Shown in pieces: positions 1-12,703 of a stretch of DNA of 64,000 bases. The stretch covers positions 9,605,845-9,669,844 of the forward strand of contig JAQFVV010000027.1 in assembly GCA_028023455.1 (NCBI GenBank), read 5' to 3'. Numbering within the stretch: the first letter of the stretch is position 1; every line of letters starts with the position of its first letter. The notes under the pieces are model-generated. The model worked only from the letters and a program-made list of their open reading frames with translations. It was not told where the DNA came from and did no database searches. Source of the DNA: Epiperipatus broadwayi. Taxonomy: Eukaryota; Onychophora; Udeonychophora; Euonychophora; Peripatidae. The position numbers were made by a program, and so were the translations under genes.

Positions 1-3000
1 TTCTTCTATGATGATTTTCCAATACTTGCTTTCCGCACATATTGTTGATGATAGATAAGAAGACTTTCCTTCTTTTTCATTATTACATTTTGTTTTATGG
101 TTACTAAAAAAAGCTGAATCAAGAGGTGAAATAAATTTTATAATTGAAACAATATCCGTTTTCCACTGTTAATTAGATTGCCACTACTAGAATAATTTGC
201 CTAAGGGCATTTCACCTAGAAAAAGGCATGTCATTCTCAAAGATCCATTGACCATAACTATTCTCTCGTTTCCCCTATAATATGCGAAGAAGCATACAAT
301 TATTTGATTTATGAATGTCAATATAAAGGACCCTTTTTTTCTCTGGAGCATTATCTTTCAGATAACCTAAAATCATTATCATCGTGCTGGCATTCCTCAG
401 AAATCACAAATCTCTTCCACTATATTTGAATTTGTCCATAAAAAGATGAAATCTTCAAACTTCAACCCCAAATCATTGTTATACTGATGACAAGCTCAAT
501 ATCAGTTCCTGTGGAATTGGTATCATCAGAGGCAATATAGATCTCTTTCATGTTGCCATCATGAAATGCACTGTTCTGCTGCTACTTTGCATTTGAACCA
601 AAGATCAAATAAATTTGAAAATTTACTAACAGTTCTTCACATTTCTGCTTCTTCTCATTTTTTTTTTTCTATTTGTTCGCCAATATAATACATCTGAAAG
701 AGTGAAACAATCGATAAATACTCGATAGAACTGATTTAATTGGCGGAATAATTGAGCATAATAAAAAACGCTTAGTATTTAATAATATAATGCCAAAATA
801 TAGATTAAATATATAACTTAATTCAGGTGTTGGATAAAAAAATGGTAGAAATAAACTATATAAAAAAGAAAATTATGCCAAATGAAAGGGATTGTGCTTT
901 CCGTAAAGTCATTTTCATAATATTAAAAATGGGAAAAAAACCCCAGATACACCATTTGTTGAAGATAATCTTGAAGCAGAAATCACATTTTTTAAAGAAT
1001 TGGCATGAAGAAGGAATTAGGAGTTTATACACAGATTAATTTCTAAATTATATAGATAGCGGATGAATATTCCACAATTAAACTTTTAGTTACAAAGCTA
1101 TCTCTAGATAGGCCTTTGCCATTTGATTTTACCCTATAAGCTATTAGAGAACTGAATAACATTTTATTTTAGGGATATCCTCTTACAATCACTCGTATAT
1201 TTTTTAAGTCATCGATAAAAAAATCCTGGGTGGAAAAAATTCCAACCTATATATTGCATATTGAAAACATGATTAAATATCTAATTGTTTGTTTATATTA
1301 CAATTTGTATAATATATTTACATTTAAAAATAAACAAATAGACTTATTTCTACATTTTTTTTTTGTATGTATTAATTGCTGGATATTACAACAAGAAAAT
1401 TACTCACAATATTGAGAAAAAATTTGGAAGTAAAACATTAACATGATTCATATACTTTGAAAGGTATAAGACCACCAAAAGCTAAGACTTAGCGGACATT
1501 GGTGGGAATATAAACCAACTGCAATGGAAAAGAAATAAAAATAATACATTAGAGGATTTTAATTCATCTGATACAAAGAACAAATAATGCTATAAATTAA
1601 GAAAAGGCAACCGAGTTTATCATAGAATAATTTAAATTGTTAATGACAATATAAGACTCATAGGACAGTTTTTTTTTTGTTTTAATAAAAAAAAAAAAAA
1701 ACCTCTACAAGCTAAGCCAAACCTTCAAAAGACACTATCTATAAATAAGAATAGTATTGAATCCTCTTGATTTCTAGAGGGTTTTGTCGTAAACACGTGA
1801 AAATAGAAATTACTAAATAGGACACTTTTTATAGCTAATAAGTATACACATTATGGATAAGTAGGAACCACAATCAATTCCATTTTTTATAAACTCTGTT
1901 ATAAATATAGTTAGAAAGAAGGTCAAAATTTATTATTTAAAGAAATTATAAATATGACATTTATAACCACTAAGGAATTAAAAGCAAAATGGCTGAAAAT
2001 AGAAAATTACTATTCCAAGTTTCTTTGGCTAAAATATTTTATAATTAGTAAATATTTACTATTAAAAAATAAAAAAAATTGAATCTGACACTCTACCAGT
2101 GCACCAAATTTTTTCCTGGTTTGGTATAGTTGTAGATTCTGGAACTTAAGGTGCATAAATCATGCCCAAATTCTGTTATTTTCAGTGCTCAAACTTCCTA
2201 TAAATTCCTGAATCTTAAAACCATTCGATTGTTTACTTTATTTATTACTGTTAAAATTGAATAGTTTTTTCATTAATAAATATATATGACGAAGGATATA
2301 AAAATAACCAAAATTGTTCTTTGGTAGGCATACCTGTAGTAGTATGTGCTTCTGCTGCTAGATATCTCTTGCAGGGACCCTTCTGCATCAATCTGCCAAA
2401 TGATATCACTGTGTGAAATCATAGAGCTATAAAGGATATTTATTTGGGAAGTACACTTAATATATTCATCGATTTTTATAATGGCTGAAAAGTTGGAACA
2501 ACCTGAAAATCCGTCTTTTAGAAAAAAGGGCAACGGAAATTATAATGCTTGAAACAATTTTTCATTAAATTCAGCAACATATTCGCTAGATCTCACTCTG
2601 TGAGACTTTTTATTCTCTCTAATGATAAAATGTCTATTTTTTTTTTTTTTGTAAACTTAGAAGTGGAGAAGAAAAACAACTACTCATTTTCAATAGTAAA
2701 CTATTTATAAATGATTATGAACATTCAAACTCCTGAAAGAAAAAAAAAGATAAATGAGGGAAGACAAAAATAAAAAGTTAGGAAACAAATGGAAATGATA
2801 GGACTCAGAATTATTGTCCACATAATTAAAAGATGGGAATATGATAAGACATGGCGATCCCAATATCGCAATTCAGCAGAAAGATGACTCACGGAAAGAG
2901 AAACTTGCAATTATTGGCAGATGTTAGAATATCTTAAGCAACTGAAGACAATAAAATAAAATGAATTTATAATTAACCCATTAAAATAAATATAGTATCA

Positions 3001-3031
3001 ATTACAAAAATAAAAAACAAACAAAACAAAT
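1..3031. other. Anonymous AT-rich sequence
   Basis: No gene or element could be supported here. Both strands break into short frames with stops and there are homopolymer runs (for example near 1670-1700 and 2637-2650). The interval 180-600 is somewhat less AT-rich and has a 39-codon open stretch on the minus strand (462-581), but it lacks a start, splice signals or a recognisable motif, so it is not called a gene. Confidence 0.6.
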
Positions 3032-4705
3032 TGTAACAGGGGCAGGGTTTAAACTCTGTTCCTGGGTAAAAGGTAACTTTAAATAGTCGCGAATATGTAA
3101 ATATCTTTTAACGCATATATTAAAATATATATAAATTAACTAAAGCAATCTTAAAGGAGGATCTTGTGCTCAATTCGTTTTAACAGGGTATGTGTATATA
3201 TATTAAAAGAAAAATAAATATAGCATATATGGAATATTTTAGAAAAAATATATGTATCTAATGTATAAACTTTATTGTATAGAATTTTGTTTTAAGAAGA
3301 CAAGAAAAAAACGAAACAGCTTTTGTTCTTGTATCTGGAATGCTGTAAATGGAAATCCTGTTTAAAGTTATGCTCGTTAAAATTTTTTAAAAAAATTGTA
3401 AATCTGATAAAATGTGCTAAAAGCTTTTCTTTTGTAAAAGGGACGCGGATTTAGAAAATTGTAATGTCCTGGAATGAGGAGATCGAGTAAGATAAAGTTA
3501 AAAAATGTAGAATGTTTGGAGGACTGATGGGAATTCAGGCCTGAGGACATAAGAAAAATGATATAAATAGCTAAAGGAAAATATAGTGTGATCTTTTATT
3601 TTTGGTCCTTTGCCTGTGGTCTTTTGGCTGTTATCTTTTTCTTTTTTGCTGTTGATCCGTATTTCATATAAAATAGAACTTTCAGCTGTTATTATAAGTG
3701 ATTAATTTTCAGACCTACATAACTAAAAGAAAAATATAAATGTTAACCGGCCTGAATATGTGGAGATGAAACCGTAGATGTGCTGGGTTTTTGCTCCCAT
3801 AGTCCCATGAATTAAATCAAAGCTGCTTCTTTGTCCTGTGATGGTTCAATCTTCAGAAATCCGCTCCGTACACCGTAATCGCATCAAGCATTCGAACACG
3901 TGATCATTTCCTTAGAAATTATAGACTTTCGTGATGGACACTCGTCACGGATCCAGACTCATTCAGTAAGCTTACTTTACTTATGAATAAAGATCTAACT
4001 TCCCCGGGGATTAAAAGGTAACAGCCTATATATATATATTTTATACAAATGTAAATGTGCACACATTAATTTTCAACATAACTTAGATTTAGTTCTGTTA
4101 AAGTTTATATATCTAAGTGTTAAGAAGAGACTGTATGATTCACATAATTAATAAAAATTTGATCTGTTAAAAATATATATTTATGCATATACTCCGAGTA
4201 AAGGATTGAGCACTACTATTTCTTTTTGTCGTTTCGTCTTTATTTATTTTCATTATCTCATAGTTAGTAGTTTAATTTAAATATATGTCTTCTGTATTGC
4301 ACAATTTTTATGCGTATTGCTCCAAAGTAACAAATCTCTGTTGGTCGCAGGACTACCCTTCCTTGATGAACTAGCTCATGGCCTAGTATTACTAATACCA
4401 TATTATTATTCGCATAAGATGCCGGCAATATAATTCTTATGTACATACCGATGTCCATAAATATATTGCTTGGGAAAATATTAATTAAGGATTAATAGAA
4501 ACTTAAGCCGAGTATTCACGTATTTATGTAATATCTTTTATTTTGTTTTTTCTTATATTAAGCTTTAAAATAATTGGTCTCCAGGCTAGGATGCTACAAG
4601 TCTAGCTCGGCAAAATTAATGTTTCATTTGTATATTAATCAATAAAACCACTGTATAAATGTTATATTATAATTGTTTGAAGAAGGAGGGTGTAAACTGA
4701 ACTTA
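3032..4705 (+). repeat. Interspersed repeat R1, copy A (uninterrupted)
   Basis: About 1.67 kb that matches 27448-31300 in the same order and orientation. Shared landmarks are the start TGTAACAGGGGCAGG, a block around 3270-3400, a block around 3770-4020 containing AATAAA, and a block around 4340-4480. No protein frame is visible. The TG start and internal AATAAA could suit a large solo LTR, but no matching CA end was located. This copy lacks the two insertions in copy B and so serves as the empty-site reference for both. Exact ends are approximate. Confidence 0.75.
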
Positions 4706-4999
4706 GCAAAAATATAGAGAAGGGGTAGAACCCGTTATAATATTGATAATAATACAATCTATTGATCAATAATAAAGGCAAAATTTATTATTGACCTTTC
4801 TGTTCCAAAAGTGAATGCTCAATAACATCTCTTCTTACAACATTTCCTCTTTAAACAAATCACAAATGTCCGCCAAGTAAGGTTTTGTTATCCCATATGA
4901 CGCTTTAATTTTCCATTTCATTCAAGATTATTTATACTTTAACAACACGCCACTTAATACTAAATTGTTTGATTGCCTGCCTTCATTTTTCCAACATAA

Positions 5000-6290
5000 T
5001 TTTCATTATTTTATTCCTTGTATCCATGATGTGACACAAAATAGTTTTTCCTTAGATTAAGACAGAAACTTAAGTACATAGGCTATACATCTAGAAAACC
5101 TGTTAATCAAATTAAAAATTCCTTCTGAAATCATTATATACCACAGTATCTCCATTTCTTATTACCAAATCTTATCTTTCACTCTTGATTTTTTTCCCTT
5201 CTGTCCCATTTTAATAAAAGTTGATTTATCAATTCCACTATCCTATCTTCATATTTCTCATTTTCATTATAAAGACGTAAATAAAATAAAAAAATCACAA
5301 AATTTCTGTCTTTCATTCTCCTTAACCATAAATATCTTATATTCTTGATATGATTTATTCTGATCATTTTTTTATATGTCCTTCATGATGTGATATGATT
5401 GGGTTCTCCTTAAATTAAATCAGATACTCTTGTTAGCTCTGTTCTTTGTCTTTCCAACTCAACCTCCAATGCTTCTTTCTAGCAATAAAATCAATAATGG
5501 ACATTCTCTATTTCAATCCAATTTCCACTGACTCTATATCCCTTATTGTTAATTATAAAAAAGAACCTTGTAAAGATGTTTAATCATTCTCAATATCTTC
5601 AAATCTATTCACATATTTTCAAGGCTGCTTCACAATCTATTCCTACCCATTCTATCATAAGTTTTTTCTACCTTTCAAAATGTAATAATGATTTATTCTC
5701 CAAGATGGAATAAATTAGTGCTTATCCTTCTCCCTGTAAGAAATCCAATCTGAACCCCTTCCAAAAGTTCCCTTTCTTACATTCAAGTCTAACACTATCC
5801 AATAAGATATGAATAAATAGTTTTTAAACAATGCAAATAATTGCTAATGGTTTATAGTTAGTAAATAATGTAAAATCTTTTCTTTCCTCTTGCTTTTCTT
5901 TTTTTCACTTGACCTAGTGCTTTATTTGAATCATATTCATTTACTAACTGTCCTTCACCCAAAGTTTTTATTACAAGCTTATAAAATACATTTTCAAGTA
6001 CTTCATTATCCTTTCTTCTTCTGCATTTAATAATACCATGTCTTTTTCGTTTTTATTTCATTTCTTCATCTGTCTCCAAAATTTTTCACAACTTTACTTA
6101 ATTTTGTTCATTAACTTCCTGTTAATTTCCCTATTTCTGTGTTAATTCTATTTTATGCATTTCTTTTTTTCTTATATAGCTATCCTTATCTCATCTTATT
6201 CCAATTGCTTCTTAACAGCCTCATTATAATCCATATCAGCTTTCATCATTTCTTTTACACTTTCTAAAGTTTTTCCATTTTCTCACATTA
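5000..6290 (-). pseudogene. Decayed LINE reverse-transcriptase fragment
   Basis: Read on the minus strand, short stretches recall RTE/L2-type endonuclease-reverse transcriptases. Near 6180-6240 there is a lysine-rich YNEAVKKQLE-like segment of the kind found in the linker before the RT. Near 5650-5780 a QFGF-like motif is followed by a KTYDRMGRNRL-like block, resembling the EKAYDRVPR motif of LINE RTs. Many stops and frameshifts separate these pieces and no YADD box was found. The gene is dead and the clade assignment is uncertain. The interval 4706-5000 holds nothing recognisable. Confidence 0.4.
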
Positions 6291-6543
6291 ATCTTGTTAG
6301 TTCTACATAAAGTCATTTGCAATCTTTTTCAATCATATTTATTCATTCTTCAGATCATATTTATTCATTCTTCATAATTTTTAAATTTACTATCTTTTCT
6401 GTTTCAATGATATTAGTAAATCTAATTAATTTAAAGTCATTACATATTTTCTATCTATCCTGTCAATATTCCTATAAATTTCATTACTTAGTCTTTTAGA
6501 TATTTCTTATTTTACCAACATCCTTGTACTTCCTCATCAGATA

Positions 6544-7083
6544 TGTAATATTTAAATATATATATATTGTTAACAAAGTTAAAATAAAATAACTGTATTA
6601 ATTATTTCAGAAACCATTAGAGATTAAGCTAATAAAGAGAAGTCGATTGAAGAGGCCCTAGGGGATTCGGCACAATAAATACGATAAGGACAGTTCCAAT
6701 AAAAGTTTAAGACAGCCGTCACTTTTTGACAAATAGAAATTATGGTTTCAGTTATAAAATCAAATTAAAGAAGAAAATATTAAATTGGAAAATACTTCTG
6801 AAATGTTCAGTATGTTATTATGTAAGTAGACTTTATGAAAAAGAAATGAGAATGTTTCAATTCCTCAGTATATCTAATAACTACGTATCGTTGTTAAACG
6901 CTGAAATTTATACATATTCAATGCAAATTCCATCTAAAGGAAATTTATTATTAACCTTAGCAGTAAGTGTATTTATGATATTGTATTGATATTAAATAAT
7001 AATTCATTATTCTTATCTGATTTTATGTCTTATTTATTTCTTCAAGCTACTACAGCTGAGATAAGCTACCTGTGGAACCAGCA
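6544..7083 (+). repeat. 5' LTR of gypsy element
   Basis: Starts TGTAATATTT and ends CAGCA. It aligns over its length with 10931-11452, sharing for example AAAAGTTTAAGACAGCCG and TTCCTCAGTATATCTAATAA. The two LTRs differ by many substitutions and small indels, so insertion is old. Confidence 0.92.
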
Positions 7084-7085
7084 GA

Positions 7086-7103
7086 TGGCACAGTCGACAA
7101 GAT
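7086..7103 (+). promoter_or_regulatory. Primer binding site of gypsy element
   Basis: TGGCACAGTCGACAAG lies two bases after the LTR end. It resembles the TGGCGCAGTCGG-type site of arthropod gypsy elements that are thought to prime from serine tRNA. The match is from memory and imperfect. Confidence 0.6.
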
Positions 7104-7194
7104 CCTTGTATTTAGGATAGGATACAGATTCCAGGATATGTAATTTAAACTGTATTAGTAAAAATTTAATACTGGTAGACATAATCGAAAATCA

Positions 7195-8000
7195 TGGCCA
7201 TTCCCACACAAAACTTTCTTTGGGACAGAATTTATATGTGGAGCAGTTGGATAGCTTTATGTTCTCAGTAAGGTGGAAGATAAAAGTCTCGACATTACTA
7301 CTTTATGCTGGAACTGATGTTGTTCAAATTGCGAAACGGCTATGTGATACAAAGATTCCCAAAGATGTACCATATAGAAAAACTAACTACCTATTTCCAG
7401 CCAGCGGTCACGAAGAGAATAGCTCGCTTAAGGTTCTGAATGAGAAAGTAGTTACCTCAAGAGACATTTCAGGAATACAATCTGGCCTTGCAAGGATGTG
7501 CTAGAAATTGTGAATTTATTGATTTGAAAGACACCTGTTGAATCAATTTCTATATGGTATGACAGATCACCATTTGAGGAAAATGATATTAAGTAAAGGT
7601 GATATCACATTTAAGATGGCTGTGGAGAAGCGTGCAGCACCTGAGCTAACAATAGCTGATGCATCAGAATTTCCAGACAATCGGTAAAGAAATAAATCCT
7701 ACCACCAGCATTTTTAAAGCTAATATAAAACAAGTTGCCATTAGAACTACATCAAATGAACTGATTTGCTATTGTTGTGAAATTGCTGGACATACTAAGA
7801 AGGTGTGCAGATATAAGAAGAAAAATTGTCACATCTGTGATGAAAAAAGATATCTGGCTAGTGTGTGCAAAAAGGGTAGTAAAGAAAATCAATGCTCAGA
7901 CTTTAAACCTGGACAGAAGACAGCTATTAAGAAATCCACAATTAACTCTTTGAAGAACACTGCAGATAATCAAATTATCCTATCAGTATCCATTTTGTAA
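7195..8000 (+). pseudogene. gag: gag remnant with zinc knuckles
   Basis: Two pieces in different frames. The first (7220-7504) looks like a capsid segment, with no reliable motif. The second (7659-8000) has a CX2CX4HX4C knuckle (C-Y-C-C then H and C, near 7767-7809) followed by a second cysteine-rich segment (CHICDEKRYLASVC) whose spacing is close to a knuckle but has lost the histidine. Such knuckles bind RNA in Gag nucleocapsid. Frameshifted and lacking an intact start. Confidence 0.75.
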
Positions 8001-8262
8001 AAGGAAAGTCACCATGGAAGTGGACAGTGGTGCCAGATTGTCTGTCTTATCTTTGAAAGATTGGGACCTAATAATTGCTAGAGTCCAGCAGAAGTTAAAA
8101 TTATGCAAAGCAAATATCATAGCTACAGATGTTTATAACATACACCTATGTGGAAAGGTTAGTGTTCTGAAAAACTTAAATTGGAAACAGAGGGTTTTGC
8201 CATTATACATTTTGAAAGAGACATTAGCCTTTTACTTGGTAGAAATTGTTTTCATCCTTTAG
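7990..8262 (+). pseudogene. Aspartic protease remnant of gypsy pol
   Basis: An MEVDSGA motif at 8014-8034 is the D-S/T-G-A active-site signature of retroviral-type aspartic proteases, and the downstream residues fit the flap region poorly. The frame continues to 8262 and then stops. It follows the zinc knuckles, as expected for Ty3/gypsy. Confidence 0.75.
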
Positions 8263-8279
8263 GCATTTGTGTAAAGATC

Positions 8280-9095
8280 ATTAAAAAATTTAAAGTAGAG
8301 ACTGAGGTTTGAAATAAGTTCCCACAGCTATTCCACAAAGACATCGCTGTATTAAAAACAAGACCAGTGGATGTAGAATTGACTAATGATGCACAGCCTA
8401 GAGCTTGCAGACCTCGAAAAATGGCATTTGCTCTGAACAAAGGTAGAAGAAACTATTGCGGATTTAGTAGCGAAAGGTGTCTTGTCACTGGTGGAGGATT
8501 TATCATGGGCTATTCCAATAGCAGTAATCTTAAAACCAGATGGAATGATTCATTTTTGCAGATTACCAATCACTGTTAAATAATACACTAATAAAAGCGC
8601 GTATCCAGTACCCAATGTGCCTGAGATATTAGCATCATTACAAAAAGCCTTGTTCTTTACAAATAATAGATCTGAAATCCATTTTTCATCAAATTCCGGT
8701 TATCGACAAAACTGCAAATCTGTTAACACTCACTACACATGTGGGACAGTTTAAGTGGAATAGACTACCTTTTGGGATTACTATAGCACTTAATATTTTC
8801 CAAGCTAAAATGGATAGATTTTTTTCAGAATATGGACAGTGTAATTCCATATCTAGATGATATACTGATCTCTGTCCAATCTGAAGAAGAATTGGAAAAC
8901 TGTGTAATGGCAGTTTGTGTAAAACTAGACCAAACTGGCACTCGCAGAAAAATGTACTTGGTCCACTCCAGAACTCAAAAAAAAGTAAAGAGATGTGAAA
9001 AAAGCCCTACACCAAAAAATGTTAAGGATTTACAAGCTTTTCTCAGATTATTGAATTTTTTGAAAATTATCTCTGCAGTAAAGCTCATTTTTTGA
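8280..9095 (+). pseudogene. pol: Reverse transcriptase remnant of gypsy pol
   Basis: In successive frames one can read a FKWNRLPFGI-like block near 8750-8785 and the catalytic YLDD box near 8850-8862, followed by a VKDLQAFLRLLNF-like block near 9020-9060 typical of the RT thumb. At least three frame changes and several stops interrupt it. It is not functional, although the YLDD catalytic aspartates are still encoded. Confidence 0.88.
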
Positions 9096-9169
9096 TTCTC
9101 CTGTATTAGTTACTGAGAAAAGGACAATGCTGGAAATGGTTGAACGAACATAAAGATGCTTTTGAAAAA

Positions 9170-9560
9170 GCAAAGTAGTGATTATGACAAATACTTCAGA
9201 TCATGGAGTAGGAGCAGTAATGTCATATCTCACAGCCAGTCAAGAAAGACCCACAGCATATGCTTCCTTAACGTGATCTTCGGCTGAAAAAAACTACAGT
9301 CAGCTTAATAAACAAGCCTTGGCTATTATATTTTCGATCAAAAAGTTCCTTAAATATATTTATGGTCGCAGTTTTAAATTATTCATGGATCATCGTCCAT
9401 TGCTTGGAATTTTTGGAAAAAAATAAAAAATACCAGAGCAAGTTAGCCAAAGGCTTTTCAGATGGATTAACATTTTAGCTACCTATGATTATAAATTACA
9501 TTACAAACCCAGAAAGGAGCTAGCACACGCTGATCTTTGTCACTTTTACTGGAGAGAGAT
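9170..9560 (+). pseudogene. RNase H remnant of gypsy pol
   Basis: A TSDHGVGAVMSY-like block begins near 9195. It is followed by a SSAEKNYSQLNKQALAI-like block near 9280 and FMDHRPLLGIF near 9380, the usual order of the Ty3 RNase H domain. One stop separates the first two blocks (near 9273) and another follows near 9424. Confidence 0.85.
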
Positions 9561-10910
9561 AGTATACCACAAAAATTTGTTGAAGTTAACTTATTAGAAA
9601 TTATTAAATTAACCAATAATTTAGATAGTGTAAAAATTTCTAAATGTACTGTAAAAGAGCCTGGTTGCCAACAATTAAAAATCTGGAAATGGCCAAATAG
9701 TCAACCAAACTATGTAACTACAGCGATCTGGAATGAACATCATTCTCTATCTATTTGTAAAGATTGCATAATTATCAACAATCACATATTTATATCATTA
9801 GAGGGATGTCAACAAGTGTTAAAAATGTTGCATGCTGGCCACCCAGGCATAGTCCACATGAAGTCTCTTGCACGTTCCTAGGTTTGCTGGCCGGGTATAG
9901 ATCAAGATATTGAAAGAACTGTAAAACTGTGTCATGATTGCTAGGCTGGAGCAAAGTTGCCGAGTAAAACTTTTAAACCCTGGTTGGAGGCTAAAAAACC
10001 CTGGGGAAGAATAAATATACATTTTGCTGGACCTATAAATGGATATTTAATCTTAGTAGTAATAGACTCTTACAGTAAAGTTGTAAGAACTACGAATACA
10101 AGATGTACGATTAAAGTTTTACAAAAGATTTTTCCACTCACAAATATCCACAGACATTAGTGTCCGATAATGGCACTGCATTTACGTTGATTTCAAATCA
10201 TATTTGTCAGAAAAAGGTATTCGTCACATTCTAACACCAGCTTATCACCCAGCTTCAAATGGATAAAAGGCAGTCCAAAATTTAAAATCAAGTTTGAAGA
10301 AAATTAAAGCACTAAACATGGATGAAGCACCTGTTGATATGTTTTATCAATATTTCCTGCCTATTGCAATTAATGGAAAATCACCGATGGAGTTGTTGTT
10401 TAATAGAACATGTCGGACACATCTATCTAAATTACTAACTAAAACAAAAAAAAACAAAGGAAGATCCGTATCGTATAGAATCGCATTGTTCTACTCCCCA
10501 AAGATTCATGATTGGTGAAAATGTATGAGTTTACAATTACTTGAAAAGGATGAAGATATCAGGGATTATTACCAATAATATATCTGAAGTTATACGACTA
10601 ATAAAACTTGATAATGGATTACTTATAAGATGTTATATTAATCATTTGTGAAAAAGATTCGCTATGACCAACGTGGACAAAAAAACAATCAGTTAAAAAG
10701 GAAACCCAATGGAATTTATTACCTAGAGCAGAACTAGATAATTTGCCTCACTTAACACAGGAGGAATTATTACCTGCGGATCAAAATATGCCAGATGACA
10801 ATGCAGACCCTGACCAAGATGACCCTAGTAAAATGATTGATCCTATTCCTGAAAGTTGTATTCTGCGAAGTCAAAGAATCCGGAAAAAAAGTTAAATTTA
10901 ATGGATTATT
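9560..10910 (+). pseudogene. Integrase remnant of gypsy pol
   Basis: The zinc-binding HHCC part is seen as HAGHPG near 9831 and CHDC near 9932, with a stop inside. The catalytic core appears as DSYSKVV near 10062, SDNGTAF near 10165 and an AYHPASNG block near 10240, where an ER-like pair is lost. A basic LRSQRIRKKS-like tail ends near 10894, as in K02A2.6-type integrases. Numerous stops and frameshifts make it inactive. Confidence 0.88.
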
Positions 10911-10928
10911 CTTTGAGTACAGGAGATA

Positions 10929-11452
10929 TGTGTGATATTTAAACATATATAATATATATTGTTAATAAAGTTAAAGTAAAATAATTGTATTATTATTAAC
11001 TGTATTAATTACTTTAGGCCCATAGGGAATTTGGCACAATACATACGATATGGACAGTCCCAATAAAAGTTTAAGACAGCCGTCACTTTTTAACAAATAG
11101 GAATTATGGTTTCAGTTAGAAAACCAAATTAAAAAAGAAAATATTAAATTGGGAAATACTTCTGAAGTGTTCACTATGTTATTAAGTAAGTACACTTTAC
11201 GAGAAAGAAATGAAAACGCTTCAATTCCTCAGTATATCTAATAACTATGTATCATTATTAAACCCTGAAATTTATACATATTTAATGCAAATTCCATTTT
11301 AAAAAAATTTGTTATTAATCTTAGTAGTAAGTGTATTGATGTTTGTCCTATATCTATTGTATTGATATTAAATAATTCATTATTCTTACCTGATCTTATG
11401 TCATATTTCTCCACGCTACCACAGCTGAGATAAACTCCCTGTGGACACAGCA
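10929..11452 (+). repeat. 3' LTR of gypsy element
   Basis: Matches 6544-7083. The start is TGTGTGATATTT or, two bases in, TGTGATATTT; the end is ACAGCA. It is preceded by a short purine stretch (AGGAGA) that may be the polypurine tract. Confidence 0.92.
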
Positions 11453-12337
11453 AAATACTTCAAATCTTTTTGATTTTTCTAATTCCTCTTTATCTGTCAA
11501 CGCATATCAACAATAATACTCTTCAGAATTCTGTCTAAATCATGTAAACCTGCCCCCCCCCTTCATCTTTAATAATGTTCAATTCGTGTTCTCTACACCA
11601 ATTAACTTCATTATATGATCCTCCATTACATTTCCAATATTCTACTTCTTCATATCCTTGCCATTTAATTGATAAAAGCATATTTTTTAAAAAAAAGTAT
11701 AGGTTATAAAATTTTTCTTGCTTTGCGCTGAACTCTATCTATTAGCTAATTTATTATTTCCTCTTTTTAACTTGGCAAAACCTAATATTAGGCATCACAT
11801 GTTCGCCTCTCTTTACATCTAATTCGGATTAAATAAACATAAGCTATGTAAAGCCAACAATAAATACTGAACAGACCATGAAAACTAGATAGCAATACAG
11901 TCAGAAACTGGCCGAGAGATCTCTGCTATGTATCCACCAAAAGTATCAGACCACTCTAACCATTAGAAAGTTGTTATTCTAACTTGTTTTCTAGCTGAAA
12001 ATTATATATATGACCGATTAATTGTGTTAAATTGATTTTCTTAATAGTGACTCCATAATTCCCCTTGCTACAATCAAGGGGGGTGGGGACATGAGAGTTT
12101 ACGATATTAGTACAACAATATAAAGGGTCATCAAATTGTTAAAAAATAACATTGTTTTCTCAAATAAGATTTTTGGCGGAAGTCAAAGCAGAGTAGCAGT
12201 GACAATATCGCCAAAGAATGTAAGTTTACGAAACTTTCAGAAGAAAAACAGTTGTTCTTGATGTATTTTAACATGTTATTTTTTCCTTCTCGAATACATA
12301 ACTTTTAAGAACATCTTTTCAACCTTTTCTGCTCGAG
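11453..12337. other. Anonymous AT-rich sequence
   Basis: No coding or repeat signal recognised. A C9 homopolymer lies near 11552. Confidence 0.6.
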
Positions 12338-12703
12338 CAGTGGTGCACAATCTTTTTACATTTGTGACCCCTCTCCCTTCCTTGGATGAAAATTTGATGG
12401 GGCCCATTATTCGTTTTTACCATGCCTAGATTACAATTACGAGTGTGTAAGAATATTCATAGTAAAATAAAATGATAATAATAGTTTTAAGTACTATACA
12501 AATTTATATTTCCTAATATTTTGTATTAAATACATATGATTTGAAATGAAATTTTTGAAACAAATCATATCATCATCGTCAACCATTATCAAAAAAAAAA
12601 AACTATCATTATCCAAAACTTAAAACAATTTCTTAAAAATTTTGCGATTTCAATAATTATTACGCAATCCCAAGAGGTATCAACATGCAGGTTGTGGACA
12701 CTG
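12338..12703 (+). mobile_element. Non-autonomous hAT-like MITE
   Basis: Left end CAGTGGTGCACAATC and right end GTTGTGGACACTG are imperfect inverted repeats in the style of hAT termini (CAGnGGTnnnCAAC). Flanks TGCTCGAG (12330-12337) and TACTAGAG (12704-12711) match at 6 of 8 positions, consistent with an aged 8-bp hAT duplication. The 366-bp interior has no coding content. Confidence 0.55.

Larger units (their letters stand above)
6544..11452 (+). mobile_element. Degenerate full-length Ty3/gypsy LTR retrotransposon
   Basis: Two similar LTRs (about 540 and 520 bp) enclose gag-, protease-, RT-, RNase H- and integrase-like remnants in the canonical Ty3/gypsy order. Total length is 4.9 kb. The coding region reads across several frames with internal stops, so it cannot encode an active product. 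Integrase following RNase H is what separates Ty3/gypsy from Ty1/copia. The flanks AGATA (6539-6543) and AAATA (11453-11457) form a possible 5-bp target duplication with one mismatch. The protein pieces resemble the K02A2.6-like gypsy group common in invertebrates. No envelope-like frame was seen. Confidence 0.93.

Noticed and set aside
462-581. 39-codon open frame on the minus strand with a protein-like reading
   Set aside because: No start, no splice sites, stops on both sides and no recognised motif; length is within chance for this composition.
3032-4705. R1 as a solo gypsy or BEL LTR
   Set aside because: The TG start and AATAAA fit, but no CA end or target duplication was found and the length is unusual, so only repeat is claimed.
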